From NCBI RefSeq assembly GCF_018691265.1, contig NW_024881300.1, positions 4,235,046 to 4,299,045 on the forward strand: DNA of 64,000 nt, written 5' to 3'. This document shows positions 45,661 to 56,350 of this stretch, piece by piece. Under the pieces are notes generated by a model that did not search any database, was not told the DNA's origin, and saw nothing but the letters and a program-made list of their open reading frames with translations. How positions within the stretch are numbered: position 1 is the first letter of the stretch; each line of letters opens with the position of its first letter. The stretch is from Tyto alba (lineage: Eukaryota > Chordata > Aves > Strigiformes > Tytonidae). The position numbers and the translations under genes were made by a program.

Positions 45661-47020
45661 AGGCTGTTGGGAGAACCTTGCTCGCCTATGGGAGCGCCTG
45701 CCTCACTGGCACGGGGAGAGGAGAGACCGCGTTGTGCACTTCATACAGGAAAGCCCACCTGGAGAGAAACCGTTTACTGTATTTTAAAATTCAGAGTATA
45801 TCGTTCAAACTGCAGATTCAGGTTACAACATGTAACCTCTGGTGAAATGCTCTGCTGCTAGAGAAAATACGATCCATATGTGACTGTGATGCATCATGGA
45901 GTTCCCATCTTTCTCCTCCTCATTTAATAGGTATAACTTCAGCTACATCAGATACAGGTTTTAGTTTTAAATTGGTAGTTATCTTGCAAGGGGCAGTTAA
46001 GTTGCTGAATGTTGTTTGTGGTGGTATTGCTTGTCAGCTTCACTGGAAGTGTATAAACACAGCAGCAACTGGCAGGTGTACTGGTGCAACGGAAGAGCTT
46101 GAGGAACAGTTTGAGGTGATAGTTGGGTCAGACATTTGGTCTGCCTTTGTTTTCTGATCCACTCAGGAACAGGGACTAGGGTGGGTTAGTTTCAAATTAT
46201 GGCAAGCACAAAGATTTGGTGTGATAATAGAAGATTTTTTTATTCTGTTACTAACAAAGAGCAGACTTGTGCATGCAGTGACACTTTTGATACCCAAGGC
46301 TCTGAAGAAAAACATAAGAAACAATTAATATATCCAAATCTAGGACCTAGGTTATTTTGGGGTGTGTGAAAGTAGAGATGGCTTATCACTGAAATCTGGA
46401 ATCTATAAGGTAGCTCTAGGCAAGAATCTACTAATATACTTGGTCATAAACTAATCCTGACTCAAATCACCTGTAAACTTTATCTGGAAAGTTCTGTAAC
46501 TATATAAACCTTTATTTGTATTTTTGAGTACTTCAGTTATTTACTGTTGCAGTGAGACAAGAAGAACCTTCTATTTTTGAGAGAAAACGAACAGATTTTG
46601 TTGTTTTTTTTTCTTAACCCACTTCTACCCATAGTAAAAGCCCCTTATTTCTTTCTAGTTAGCAAATTGTATATAGTTTAGGTTACCATTAATATATGAG
46701 AAATTGGGATTAGAACCTGGGCAAACAAATTCTGAAAACGTTGAACAGTAGGATATTGGTTGTGTAGTACTCCTAGTGGGATAGTGCAGTTTTACCCCCT
46801 GTATTGGAAATTATGTTATGAGAACATGCATTAATCTTCTACATAATTATAGTGAACAGTTACAATTGTGGGGTTATGGTGTTTTTTTTTTGTTTTTTTT
46901 TTTTTTTTTATTATTCTTTTGATTCCATAGGAGGTCTTGTATTTGAAACTGTTGTCCTTTTAGGTAGGCTGGTGTCCCCTAAAAATGAGACTTCTAAACT
47001 GCATTTTGTATTTCTTCTAG

Positions 47021-47132
47021 TTTTACTGCTGAGATCTTGGTGAAATTCCCCTGAGATAAATTTTCAAGCTCTTCAAAGAGCAGCCTATGACCTGACAGAT
47101 TTGGAACTTGCTACAATGAGCACATCATCAAG
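47021..47132 (+). other. Candidate exon 2 with start codon (MSTSSR...), gene unidentified
   Basis: A good acceptor (GCATTTTGTATTTCTTCTAG) precedes 112 nt that end in a strong donor (AAG|GTAAGC). The exon contains ATG at 47116 with A at -3, reading Met-Ser-Thr-Ser-Ser and a split codon. An in-frame TGA lies upstream within the exon, so the 5' part would be UTR. It lies 1.4 kb after the CpG island, a usual layout of non-coding exon 1 and start-codon exon 2. I do not recognise the gene. Confidence 0.45.
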
Positions 47133-48688
47133 GTAAGCCTAAAACATATACTTGAATGAAACACCTACAGTTGATACTGCAGAAACCAAATCTTAAGAGT
47201 GGCATGGATTTAATATATTTTTTAATTTATTTTTTTCTTTAATACTTGTTGCTTGCAATTATGAGCCCTGCTGAGATAGTCTGTCTTGTTTTGCTAGTAC
47301 AATAACACAAAGTTATCAGGTATGTTACTTACTACAATGTGGTGGCTTTTCTAAAGTCTTTCTCTCAGCTTTTCTGGCATATAAGCAGTTCTGTGGAAAT
47401 CCTAGGTAGCTGTCTATGAAGTTGCTGGCTAATAAATCTTTTTGACTTTGTTTCAAAGCATTTAATTTATTGCCCCAAGAAAGTTATTTAGAGAGTGCTG
47501 TTGACCATCTCATCTCTTTCCTTGACTAGTTGAAATGCTTTTAAATCTGGATCTAAAAGCTTTTAAGTATGACATTGACATTCTGCCAATATTATGGTTT
47601 ATAGAAAAATCCCTTGTACTTTTGTCCCCTTAGAAGATTCTGTAGTTAAACAAAGCCAATACAAGATGGAGCAAAGCAATGTACATTTTTCTTGCTTTTA
47701 GGAGATGTAAATATTATCAAGAAGAGAGAATGTCACAGCGTGCCAAATACAACAGATAGTTTTCTGTCCCAATGTAAGCATCTAGCCTTTTAAGTAAGAG
47801 TAGCAAGTGTACCACGTTTCTGATAATGGGCAGTTACACTCACTCAAATTGTTCAGAAAATACTGACAGACCACTGCTTCCTGCTATTTTTCAGATGTAC
47901 TTTTAGTTGTGTGCTGTTGTAGTGTTACATGCTTTTAAAGTAAGGATATGCTGGTTTTACTGCCTTGAAAATTGGTTTCATGCTTAGTGATTACTTGGCA
48001 GTTCGGAATCTACCTCCACTGCTTATCTGGTAACATGACTTGAAGCTGACCTACTGCAGTTACCTCATTAGTCAAAAGGTACCCTGTCCTTGATCATCTT
48101 TTCAAGAATATGGCAGTGTGTTGGCCCAGAATAGTGTTGGTTCCTCCCTCAGCTCACGTGGGGATTCATTTGTTAGAAAGCACTGACTGTTAACAGGACT
48201 TTAGCTTTCTAACTTTGGCATTTCATTGCTTAGTCTTCTGGTTATTCTTCCAAAACCAGTTTTTCTTCCACTAACAGTATTTACTTGGCTCCTAATATCT
48301 TCTTAAATGAAAATGTACATCTGAGGCTTTAACTAATGCTTGTTTAGTGTTAAGTTTTGAAAGTGAAATGATCTAGAAATGTGTTAGCCATATTGTCACA
48401 GAGAAAGTTATGAAGAATGGGTGTGGCTGGACCGCACCCTAGCTAGACACCAAAAAGAATACCATATTCCATTTGAACTCAAGGAGAAACTGGAACAAGG
48501 CAAGCAGCAGCAGTTCCAGCCAAATTGAAATCAGGAAAAACAGCAGCAGAAAACTAATTAAAAAAATTAAAACATTTCTGCTTGCATTGAAAATGCTTAA
48601 GGAAGAACTTTACTCCAGATTACCCAAAACTTAATTGAAAATGCAGTTTTCTATCAAAAGTTTTGTCAGTCTTATCATCCCTCAAAGA

Positions 48689-48721
48689 TATCTATCTATC
48701 TATCTATCTATATCTATATCT
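48689..48721. repeat. TATC microsatellite
   Basis: About five copies of TATC followed by a TATATC variant; a simple tetranucleotide repeat likely to be length-polymorphic. Confidence 0.9.
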
Positions 48722-49500
48722 TTGCCAAGTAAGGAAATGGGTAAGTAAAAGTAGACTAAAATGATAGTGCTGTTACAGGTAGGAGGTGTTTGTAATCACT
48801 GTAAGAGCTTGTATTCATTATATAGCTTGGCAGAAGTAAACCAGAAATGAATCATTGCTCTTTTTTCAAAGAATGTAGAAGGAGGCAAAGGTTTTAAATA
48901 AATGATTCCAGAACACCCAGCATTAGAATTTTTACTGTAGACATGGATTCAAATTTCTGTCTTTCTAGATTTGAAACAAAGAGGGTAACTGTAAAATGAA
49001 TGCCTTGCTGTTGGCTGTAATTGCTGAGTTAGTCTTGGCTTCTTTAATTCTGCTGTCCTTTAAAATTTATTTTTGAAGTTTAAAATTTTTGTTTGGATGC
49101 AGAACAGAGCTGTAGCAATTGCAGCATTTTTGGTTAGAGGAATTCTTATTTTCTGGCCAGGCCTCATTTAACAAAACTTAAGTTTTAAAATGTTCTTTTT
49201 TCTTTTTTACTGCATTACATTCTAGTGTTCTCTTCTAGATTTCATCCAGGCTTAGAAATCTATAGCTATGAAATACTATAAGAGAAGTTGCTTTTTTCTT
49301 TTCTTCTTTTTCTTTTACCACCACTGCCCTATATTGTGAGATATTAGAAAGCTCATGAAAATGCCTGCTCTCATGAGATTTCTAGTTGTTCAGATAAGCA
49401 GCCAAAAGTTCAAGCTTATCTGTTAAGGCAGATCCAGACCTTTTGAAGCTCACCTTCACAAATTGAAAAATGAACTGACTTTGCCATCAGAAAATTCACC

Positions 49501-49519
49501 TTTTTTTTTTTTTTTTTTT
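49501..49519 (+). repeat. Poly-T run
   Basis: Nineteen consecutive T. No retroposon body is recognised beside it. Confidence 0.85.
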
Positions 49520-50043
49520 CATTCATTTTAGTAGCATTGGGGAATGTTTGAAGTCTTCTGCTATATTATGTACTATTTACCTGTTTCATTGTGTATTGGG
49601 TACTAGATTCATGCCTTTTCTGCCTCAGAAAAAACATATATTTAATATTAAAAACGTGATTCTCTTTACTCTCGTCAGCCTCTCATCAGCTACTGAGTTC
49701 AGTAGCTAAGATAACAGTACTGCTTCCCTGGACTGAAAAATGTACTTATGAAGATATCTCGAGGATCCTGTAAAACTTGATAATGTCTTATAGTTGTTTT
49801 ACTGTAAGATGTTGCAGATTTCTTCAATGTATTAAAGTACAGCTGCTTTCAAGTAAATTTGAAACAAGGTGACATCTCTGTCAGTGGAAAATGCATATTT
49901 ATTTCATGTCATTGATTTGAGAGAAAGGAAACTAACAACCTTGGTATGGTTTCATGGTGACATCTTGGTGTTTCAATGCTTGAAATCAAACCAGTCTCTG
50001 ATATACTCACTTGTTACCCATAATTTAATTTTTTCCTTTCAAG

Positions 50044-50074
50044 GAAAAGAATGAAATTGGAGAACATGTGTCAG
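50044..50074 (+). other. Candidate 31-nt exon continuing the 47021 exon
   Basis: It is bounded by TTTTTTCCTTTCAAG and CAG|GTACTG. Joined to the preceding candidate exon it stays open and gives MSTSSRKRMKLENMCQ, with a basic RKRMK cluster like a nuclear localisation signal. Short exons of this kind are easily found by chance. No next exon in matching phase was found before the window end. Confidence 0.2.
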
Positions 50075-53000
50075 GTACTGCAGTCTAACATGACCCTAGG
50101 TCCTCTAGGGAGTGATTAGATCAGTCATTACTGAAATGTAATGCTAGAATGCTTTATGGACAGCCTGGTCTGGGGAGACATGCGAGACCAGTGCTCATAA
50201 AAATCAAATTCTATGCCTTTCTGATCTGTTGGTGGCAACTTAGAGTCTGTTTCTCTCCAAACTATTCACAGCTCTGAGAGCAAGGCAATGGTAGGTTAGT
50301 TTTTGAAGAAATAAAATCCCCTAGAAAGAACAAGGTGTAACCATGATGCAGAACCATTAAATGTGGTCAAAGATCTTGACAGCTCAGACTCCGTTAGGCT
50401 TAGTTCCATAGCTGAAGATATTTTATGCTGGTTTATGAGTAAGTTGACTAAGAGTCAGTGAAGGAAAAATTAAACAACCAAAAGTGAAAGCATTAAAGCT
50501 GTGATACCAGCTGTGATCATGCATGGATGAATGCTTTGAACTTGCACTTGAAAGGTGCTGTGTTGAGCTGTGGTGTGTTTCTTCATTTGGTGTTTTGTTG
50601 GTAACTTTCCCTGTTGCTCTTCAGCTGAGAAGAGTGGGATAAGCTGTATCCTATTGTGGAGTTGTTTTTGTATGGTGCAGTTAGACTGAAGATTGAGTGA
50701 AAAGATAGGACAGAAAGAGCAGTTAGAAGAAAGTGTAGAGGAAAGTCAGATGTGTGGGATACAGTGGGACTTCTGTGTTAACTTTCCTGCTTGCTCAGCA
50801 GGAGCAATGGTGAGGCTGAAGACCTCCTACTGAAAGAACATCTCTTGAGGAAAACTTTCTCCAAGTGTCAGATTGAGCACGTTTCCTTTGGTGGCCCCAT
50901 GGATTCTGTTGATGATGCACAAGCTTGTGGCTTGTGTCAGTAGGCCTTTCTATTTAGCTAATACCGGTGTCTGTAACTTTCACCATATCTGAATAGTTGA
51001 GCTCAAAGTCAACCTTCATGTGTCATTTGTTGTGGCACAACAATTCCTGATAAACTCATTTCAAATATTAAGTTATGTGGCTTCAAAAACAAGCTGGATG
51101 CCATGAAAAGCTTACCTGAAGTAGTTAGTATTATGCTGTGCTGTCCTTGGTGCTTTACAGTAATTTCCAGAGCGACCAGATTAATCAGAAGTATCACAGA
51201 AGCATTGTGTAGTGGCTTACATTAATTTTTCATAAATTCCTGTTGTGATGATGTGGTAACTTCAATAGTTTAGAAAACTAGCTTGTGAAATGCTGCCATG
51301 GCCCCACCGCTCCACAGACTGCAAGTTCCCACCCTTGCATTTCACCACTGCTGTTGTTTTCCACTGAGGCTGTTTTTCTGGGAAAACCCTTGAAACCAGA
51401 TCACTAAAGTCATCAGAGTTAAACAGAAATGAAATTTTTGGAGGGCTGCACTCTGTGGAGGATGTGTGAGACAATGACCTGCAAGCCTGCTCTACAGAAA
51501 TAACAAATCCTGGAATGTGGCCTAGATTCCCCACTGTGTACTGACGGAGATGCTCACAGGATATTTTTTTTCATTTGTTCTAAGGCACCGAATAAGGTTA
51601 TCCTTATTATGACTGCAGCTATAATAAGAAGGCATAGCTACAAGCCTCAAAAGGGTGTTACTTGTGTTCTCCATGCAAACAAATATTTTAACTCCCAATC
51701 TGTGGAACTCAATGCAGTAAGGTGTAGAAGTTTGTGTGGTTTAGAGGTAAGTGTTCCTCTGAATTGCAATATGCTCACGGACATGTACATTAGATGGATC
51801 CAAGAAAACACAAATCCTTTTGCAGCAAAAAGAAACTAGTAGATGACAGTGGTTAGTGGGAAGAAAGAAATCCCATAACTGCCTTTCTGATGTCTCCTGT
51901 GATTTTTGGCATTGGTCAGGCTGCTGGTATACCTTGAATTAGGAGTGGTGTGCTCTGCTACAGTGAGGTGTTTCAAATAGTATTAGCTTTCTTCTTGTGT
52001 GTTACCATTTTAGGCTACTATGTATTGGTCTAGTACACAACTTACTGTTTCGGCTGCTCTGTCAACATTTCAGTTGAAAGGCAGTTTGGTTTTTTATTGG
52101 AATTAATGCATTTCTCACTTTCTCTGCATTTTCTCCTTAAGTGGTATCAATCATTTTTGTTGGCAGTAATAGATTATCTAATATTATTATTATCCGGCTA
52201 AGGAGTTGGTGGTTCTTTAATTATCTCCCAAACTCAAAATTAATTTCTGAGGTTTTGTTTTAAATGCTTGTTTCAAGTTAATATTTGGACATGTAGAAAT
52301 TACAGTTACTTAGAAATGATATTACTAGAACCAATAAATTCGTCAATTATTTACTCTCAACAGGAGTATATTTTATGACTAAAAAAATTAAAAAGTTTCT
52401 TTTCAAATTGCTGATGGACTTTGGCTGCAAACTGAAGTGTAGCTGCTATGGAAAATTCCAGGAAAAGGTATAAAATGATGGGTGAAAAATGTCAAGGGTA
52501 ATATTTGTTTAATGTGATTTCATTCATACGTTTATATCCAAAAATGTCTCCTTAGACCATCTGGGAGTTGTACTGTTGAGTCATGTTAGCCCTTTCCTTT
52601 TTCACATTTACTCCATTTTGTTTGTACTTCCAAAATCTATTTTATTTTTCTCATTTTCTTTTACCCTGCTGGTTTGTTCTTTCTTGGCTTTATTTTTAAT
52701 TAGTTAAACATAAGTGGCCTTTGACATAGCAAAGATTATGAAAACAGTGGGACACTGGTTACTGCTTTGAAAGAGTAAGGCAAATATTTTTGTGTGTTTG
52801 TTCTCCTTTGTCTGTTACCTCTCTCCTGGGGTTGTATTGTCAGTGAGTGAAGTAAGAGCCACTTGAAGCAGGGAAAGGGAGTTTATTTAGAATCTTACTT
52901 AGTTTTCTGTGTATTATGGCTAGAGGCCCTAATAAGTCTTAGTTCCATTGTGCTATGCAAAGCTACAAATGCGTAATGAGAGCGTCTGAAGTTTACAGCA

Positions 53001-53739
53001 TGAAGCATTATGACAGACCTGGCAGGGAGATTAAATTTTAATTTTATGAAAGCAGATCAACAACCAGAGGTTTGGAGCCAGCATCTAATCAGGTTTCAGA
53101 TCTCTCAAAAAATCCATCCTCCTACAATGGAAGCTTCTATATGGAAGATAGCCTACTGGAAATCTTGCCTTTTATAGTCATTTCAAGGACACAGGGGGAG
53201 ATGGTAGCATGAGGTCTGAAAGTGTTTCCCAGGTCTAGTGCCAGTTCGACACCATGGGCTTGAGAATATACCCTTTTACTCACTTCAAACTTCGTCATAT
53301 CCAGTACCAAATGTGGTCAGATTGTGCATGTTTGCTCTCCATTTGAGATTTGATTTAATTTGAAACTGCAGCATTTCATGATAACCCGAGGTGTTGGCAA
53401 TTGAGATGGCTGGTTCTGTTGCAAACAGGCAATACAGGTCCCTGAGTAATGAAGGCATGCATGCTGTTCCTTTGCTTGACTTAAGAGTTGTTACTGAGAT
53501 TCTGCTAGTTAAGTAAAACTTAAATTTTGTCAAAAGGAATACGCAAATTAGTCACAGAACCCTGCATCTGTCTGTATATTTCTCTGTATTTGGGAACCAG
53601 TTAGCCTTACAGTGGGTATTTTCTCAGAAGTTTATCAAAATATAGAAGATCTATATAGAAAGCTGTCTGGGAATTAACCATTTCTACCTGTCACGGGAGA
53701 AGTATTAAGTGCCTTTTGACTTGCATAGAGGGATTGACT

Positions 53740-53895
53740 GGAGAGGTGGTAGCTGGAAACATTCAAGGTCAGGTTGGACGAGGCTCTGAGCAACCTGATC
53801 TAGTGGAAGATGTCCCTGCTTATTGCAGGGGGGCTGGTCTAGATAGCCTTTAAAGGGTCCTTCCAACCCAAAACATTTTGTGATCTTTTGAATTC
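53740..53895 (+). mobile_element. CR1 LINE 3' fragment
   Basis: It contains GGAAACATTCAAGGTCAGGT, TTGGACGAGGCTCTGAGCAA and CCTGATCTAGTGGAAGATGT, then CAGGGGGGCTGGTCTAGATA and CCTTCCAACCCAAAACATTT. This is the standard CR1 3' UTR order. It is more diverged than the copy at 20.4 kb and in sense orientation. Confidence 0.88.
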
Positions 53896-54403
53896 TGTCT
53901 GCTGAAACCGAACAGGTCTGTTCAGTTGACCACAAAAAGACTAGTTTTCCTTATGCCAGCTGTAGATCCCTCAGCTCTGAGAGGTATTACATTTTAAGCA
54001 TAACTCATGGCCTTCCACAGTTTTAATACAATAGAGCATGATTTACAAAGGACTGGAAATGAACATGTGCCTCAGAAAATAACAGGATTCACATGATGTA
54101 TATGTGAAAGTGTACATGAAATGTAGAGTGGATTGCTGAACTCACTGGTTTTCATTCAGGGTCATCAATACATACTGATCTGTTTTGTACTCATTTGCAG
54201 TAGTCGTATGTGTGAATGTGGACTCTGATCTCGGGGCCTCAAAAATGAAGGATGGGATTGGAGTTCTACTTTTGGGAAGGCCTTGAAGTGCCGATCAACC
54301 AATAATCCTCAGTTTCCTGCAGCTAGGCAGCAGCTTGAATTTGAAAATCAGCAAATGTATGTTGCTCCTCTACTGTAGGTAAAAGCTGGGCGGTGGTATA
54401 CAA

Positions 54404-54488
54404 AAGTGGAGCACTCCATGTTCAGCTCTATAGAAATATTTATATTCTTATAAAACATCCTCCATGAAAGGAGGCTGACAACAGAAGC
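54404..54488 (+). repeat. Left arm of 85-bp inverted repeat
   Basis: It starts AAGTGGAGCACTCCATGTTC and ends GACAACAGAAGC. It is the reverse complement of 54987-55071 with only two mismatches in 85 bases. The loop between the arms is 498 bp (54489-54986). No target-site duplication is evident outside the arms. Confidence 0.95.
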
Positions 54489-54986
54489 TTCCTTACTAGT
54501 CCTGTTCATTCCAGAGCCTTTATCCAATTCACATACTTGGATTTCAGTATTTCAGCAGAATGAATTTTTTGCTTCAGCTTTACAACTACTAGCAGGAGAA
54601 AAGTGCCAGTTTATCTTACTGAACTGGCAGAGGAGGCTCCCATTTAGACTCTGTATGAAAATGTGATCCGTTCTTGCCCTAAACCTGTATCAGTCATGAA
54701 GCTCATTATCTCTGAATCCTTGTTTACAGTCTTCGTAGCCTGTGCTGTCAGGTACCTAAGAGTACATTAAAAAGTGTGCCAGTGATTTTACTTTGTCATT
54801 GCCAGAAAAACAGATAATACAATTTCCTTCTGACTATTTCCCTTGATTTTAGCTCTCATCTCTGATCTTCAGAGTGTGGAGCTTTAGATTCTAAAATTAT
54901 TTAAACAGTTGAAAGGTTGGCATTTCTTATGAGATCTGCTCATGCAAGAGGGGAAACTGTTGTGGTTTTACTACAGTTGAATCAAT

Positions 54987-55071
54987 GCTTCTGTTATCAG
55001 CCTCCTTTCATGGAGGATGTTTTATAAGAATATAAATATTTCTATGGAGCTGAACATGGAGTGCTCCACTT
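54987..55071 (-). repeat. Right arm of 85-bp inverted repeat
   Basis: It starts GCTTCTGTTATCAGCC and ends AGTGCTCCACTT, the reverse complement of 54404-54488. The arm ends exactly where the CCCTTTCCCC decamer array begins. It may be a foldback or MITE-like element, or a templated inverted duplication. Confidence 0.95.
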
Positions 55072-55173
55072 CCTTTCCCCCCCTTTCCCCCCCTTTCCCC
55101 CCCTTTCCCCCCCTTTCCCCCCCTTTCCCCCCCTTTCCCCCCCTTTCCCCCCCTTTCCCCCCCTTTCCCCCCC
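55071..55173. repeat. Decamer tandem array CCCTTTCCCC, about 10 copies
   Basis: Ten nearly perfect 10-bp units, with one changed base only in the first. One strand is pure pyrimidine and the other pure purine (GGGGAAAGGG). That asymmetry and the regular G-runs favour triplex DNA, and the purine strand could form G-quadruplexes. The Gly/Lys-rich antisense ORF across it is an artefact of the repeat. Confidence 0.97.
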
Positions 55174-56254
55174 AAATGCAATGTGTATAAAAACCTTTCT
55201 TTAATGGTCAAAAGTAGTAGGATGGACTGTGGGAGATCTCATTCTTCTCTGCATTTGTCTGGTTGGCTGGCTTTTGCAAATCCTTTCCCTCTCTGTGCCT
55301 TAATTTTGAAGAGTTAAGAAGTTAAGTGATAATGATATTTTTTAAAAAAAGCATACTGAAGTTAGTGTTAGGAAAAAAATAATTTTTATGACATTTGTAG
55401 AGACTATAGAGGCTTCTCACACTATTTTAGAAGATGATAGCTGTGGTTTCTCTATTAAGAACTTCATCTATACTCAGTTATTCAGTGTTCTGTGACTATT
55501 AATGAAAGGCTTATATTGAAACCTTTTCTTTTTATCATATTGAATGTAAATGACACTGAACTAACACGTCTGCCACAAAGATACCAGGAAAACCAATATA
55601 CCCAAACAAATAATTTATTCAGTGCCATTCTCATTTCCAGTGCATATACTTGTTTCACATGTACTTTTAATACAGTTCGTGCAGTACCTTTGTATCTTAT
55701 GGGCACCTGAGTGCCCACTTTAGCCCGATGAAGTAAAATGTCTGATATGAGGATCCATTCCACAAAGTTTTCTATCTACACCACGTGCACAGTAAGAGTC
55801 GTCCTCATTTCCAGTTTCATATGGGGAGGTGAAGCAAAGTTCAAGTGAGTGCCTTTTGGCTGAAGAAAACTGCACGTCATGGCTTGCCAAAGTATACTTA
55901 TTCTACGTGAAATTTTGCTGGGTTGCAGCTTTTTCTGTACAATGAGGAATTCCTCTGTATGTATAGTATATTTTGGTTGTTGCTATTCTTGCCTTTCTTC
56001 ATAAAAGAAACAGCATAAGCTATTAGTGCTATTTATAAAAGCACTTCGTGACCCTATACCATAGTGTTGATCTGTATACAGATTGCTTGTCAGTTTTTAA
56101 TCCAAAAATCTAGCATTGCAGCTGAACAAAAGCTGATAATGCCAACTCTGACTCTTTTTTTGAAAATACCTATTTGTTCATCAATGTAGAAATAGTCTAA
56201 AAAAGCCATTATATTCCTCTTACAACTTCTAAAATGCTATGTTTAAGTATTTGG

Positions 56255-56350
56255 GTGGTTTTTTGTTTGTCTGTTTGTTTGTTTTTTTTTTTTTTTTCTT
56301 TTTTTGTTTGTTTATTTTTTGATTTTTTTTTTTTAATTTTTTTTTTTCTT
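56255..56350. repeat. T-rich low-complexity tract
   Basis: About 95 bases made almost entirely of T with scattered G, C and A, starting as (TTTG)n. Low-complexity DNA; it may include a decayed A-tail in the opposite orientation. Confidence 0.85.

Noticed and set aside
45328..45861. Several long ORFs within the CpG island
   Set aside because: They are due to GC-rich composition. No conserved protein is recognisable, and the region is better explained as promoter and untranslated exon.
48955..48990. Possible 16-nt exon after TTTCTGTCTTTCTAG, as an alternative partner for the 47021 exon
   Set aside because: It would also stay in frame, which shows how easily short exons appear by chance. It is incompatible in phase with the 50044 candidate, and neither has independent support.
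55008..55211. Gly/Lys/Glu-rich minus-strand ORF (GGKGGERGG repeats)
   Set aside because: It is the translation of the decamer repeat array, not a gene.
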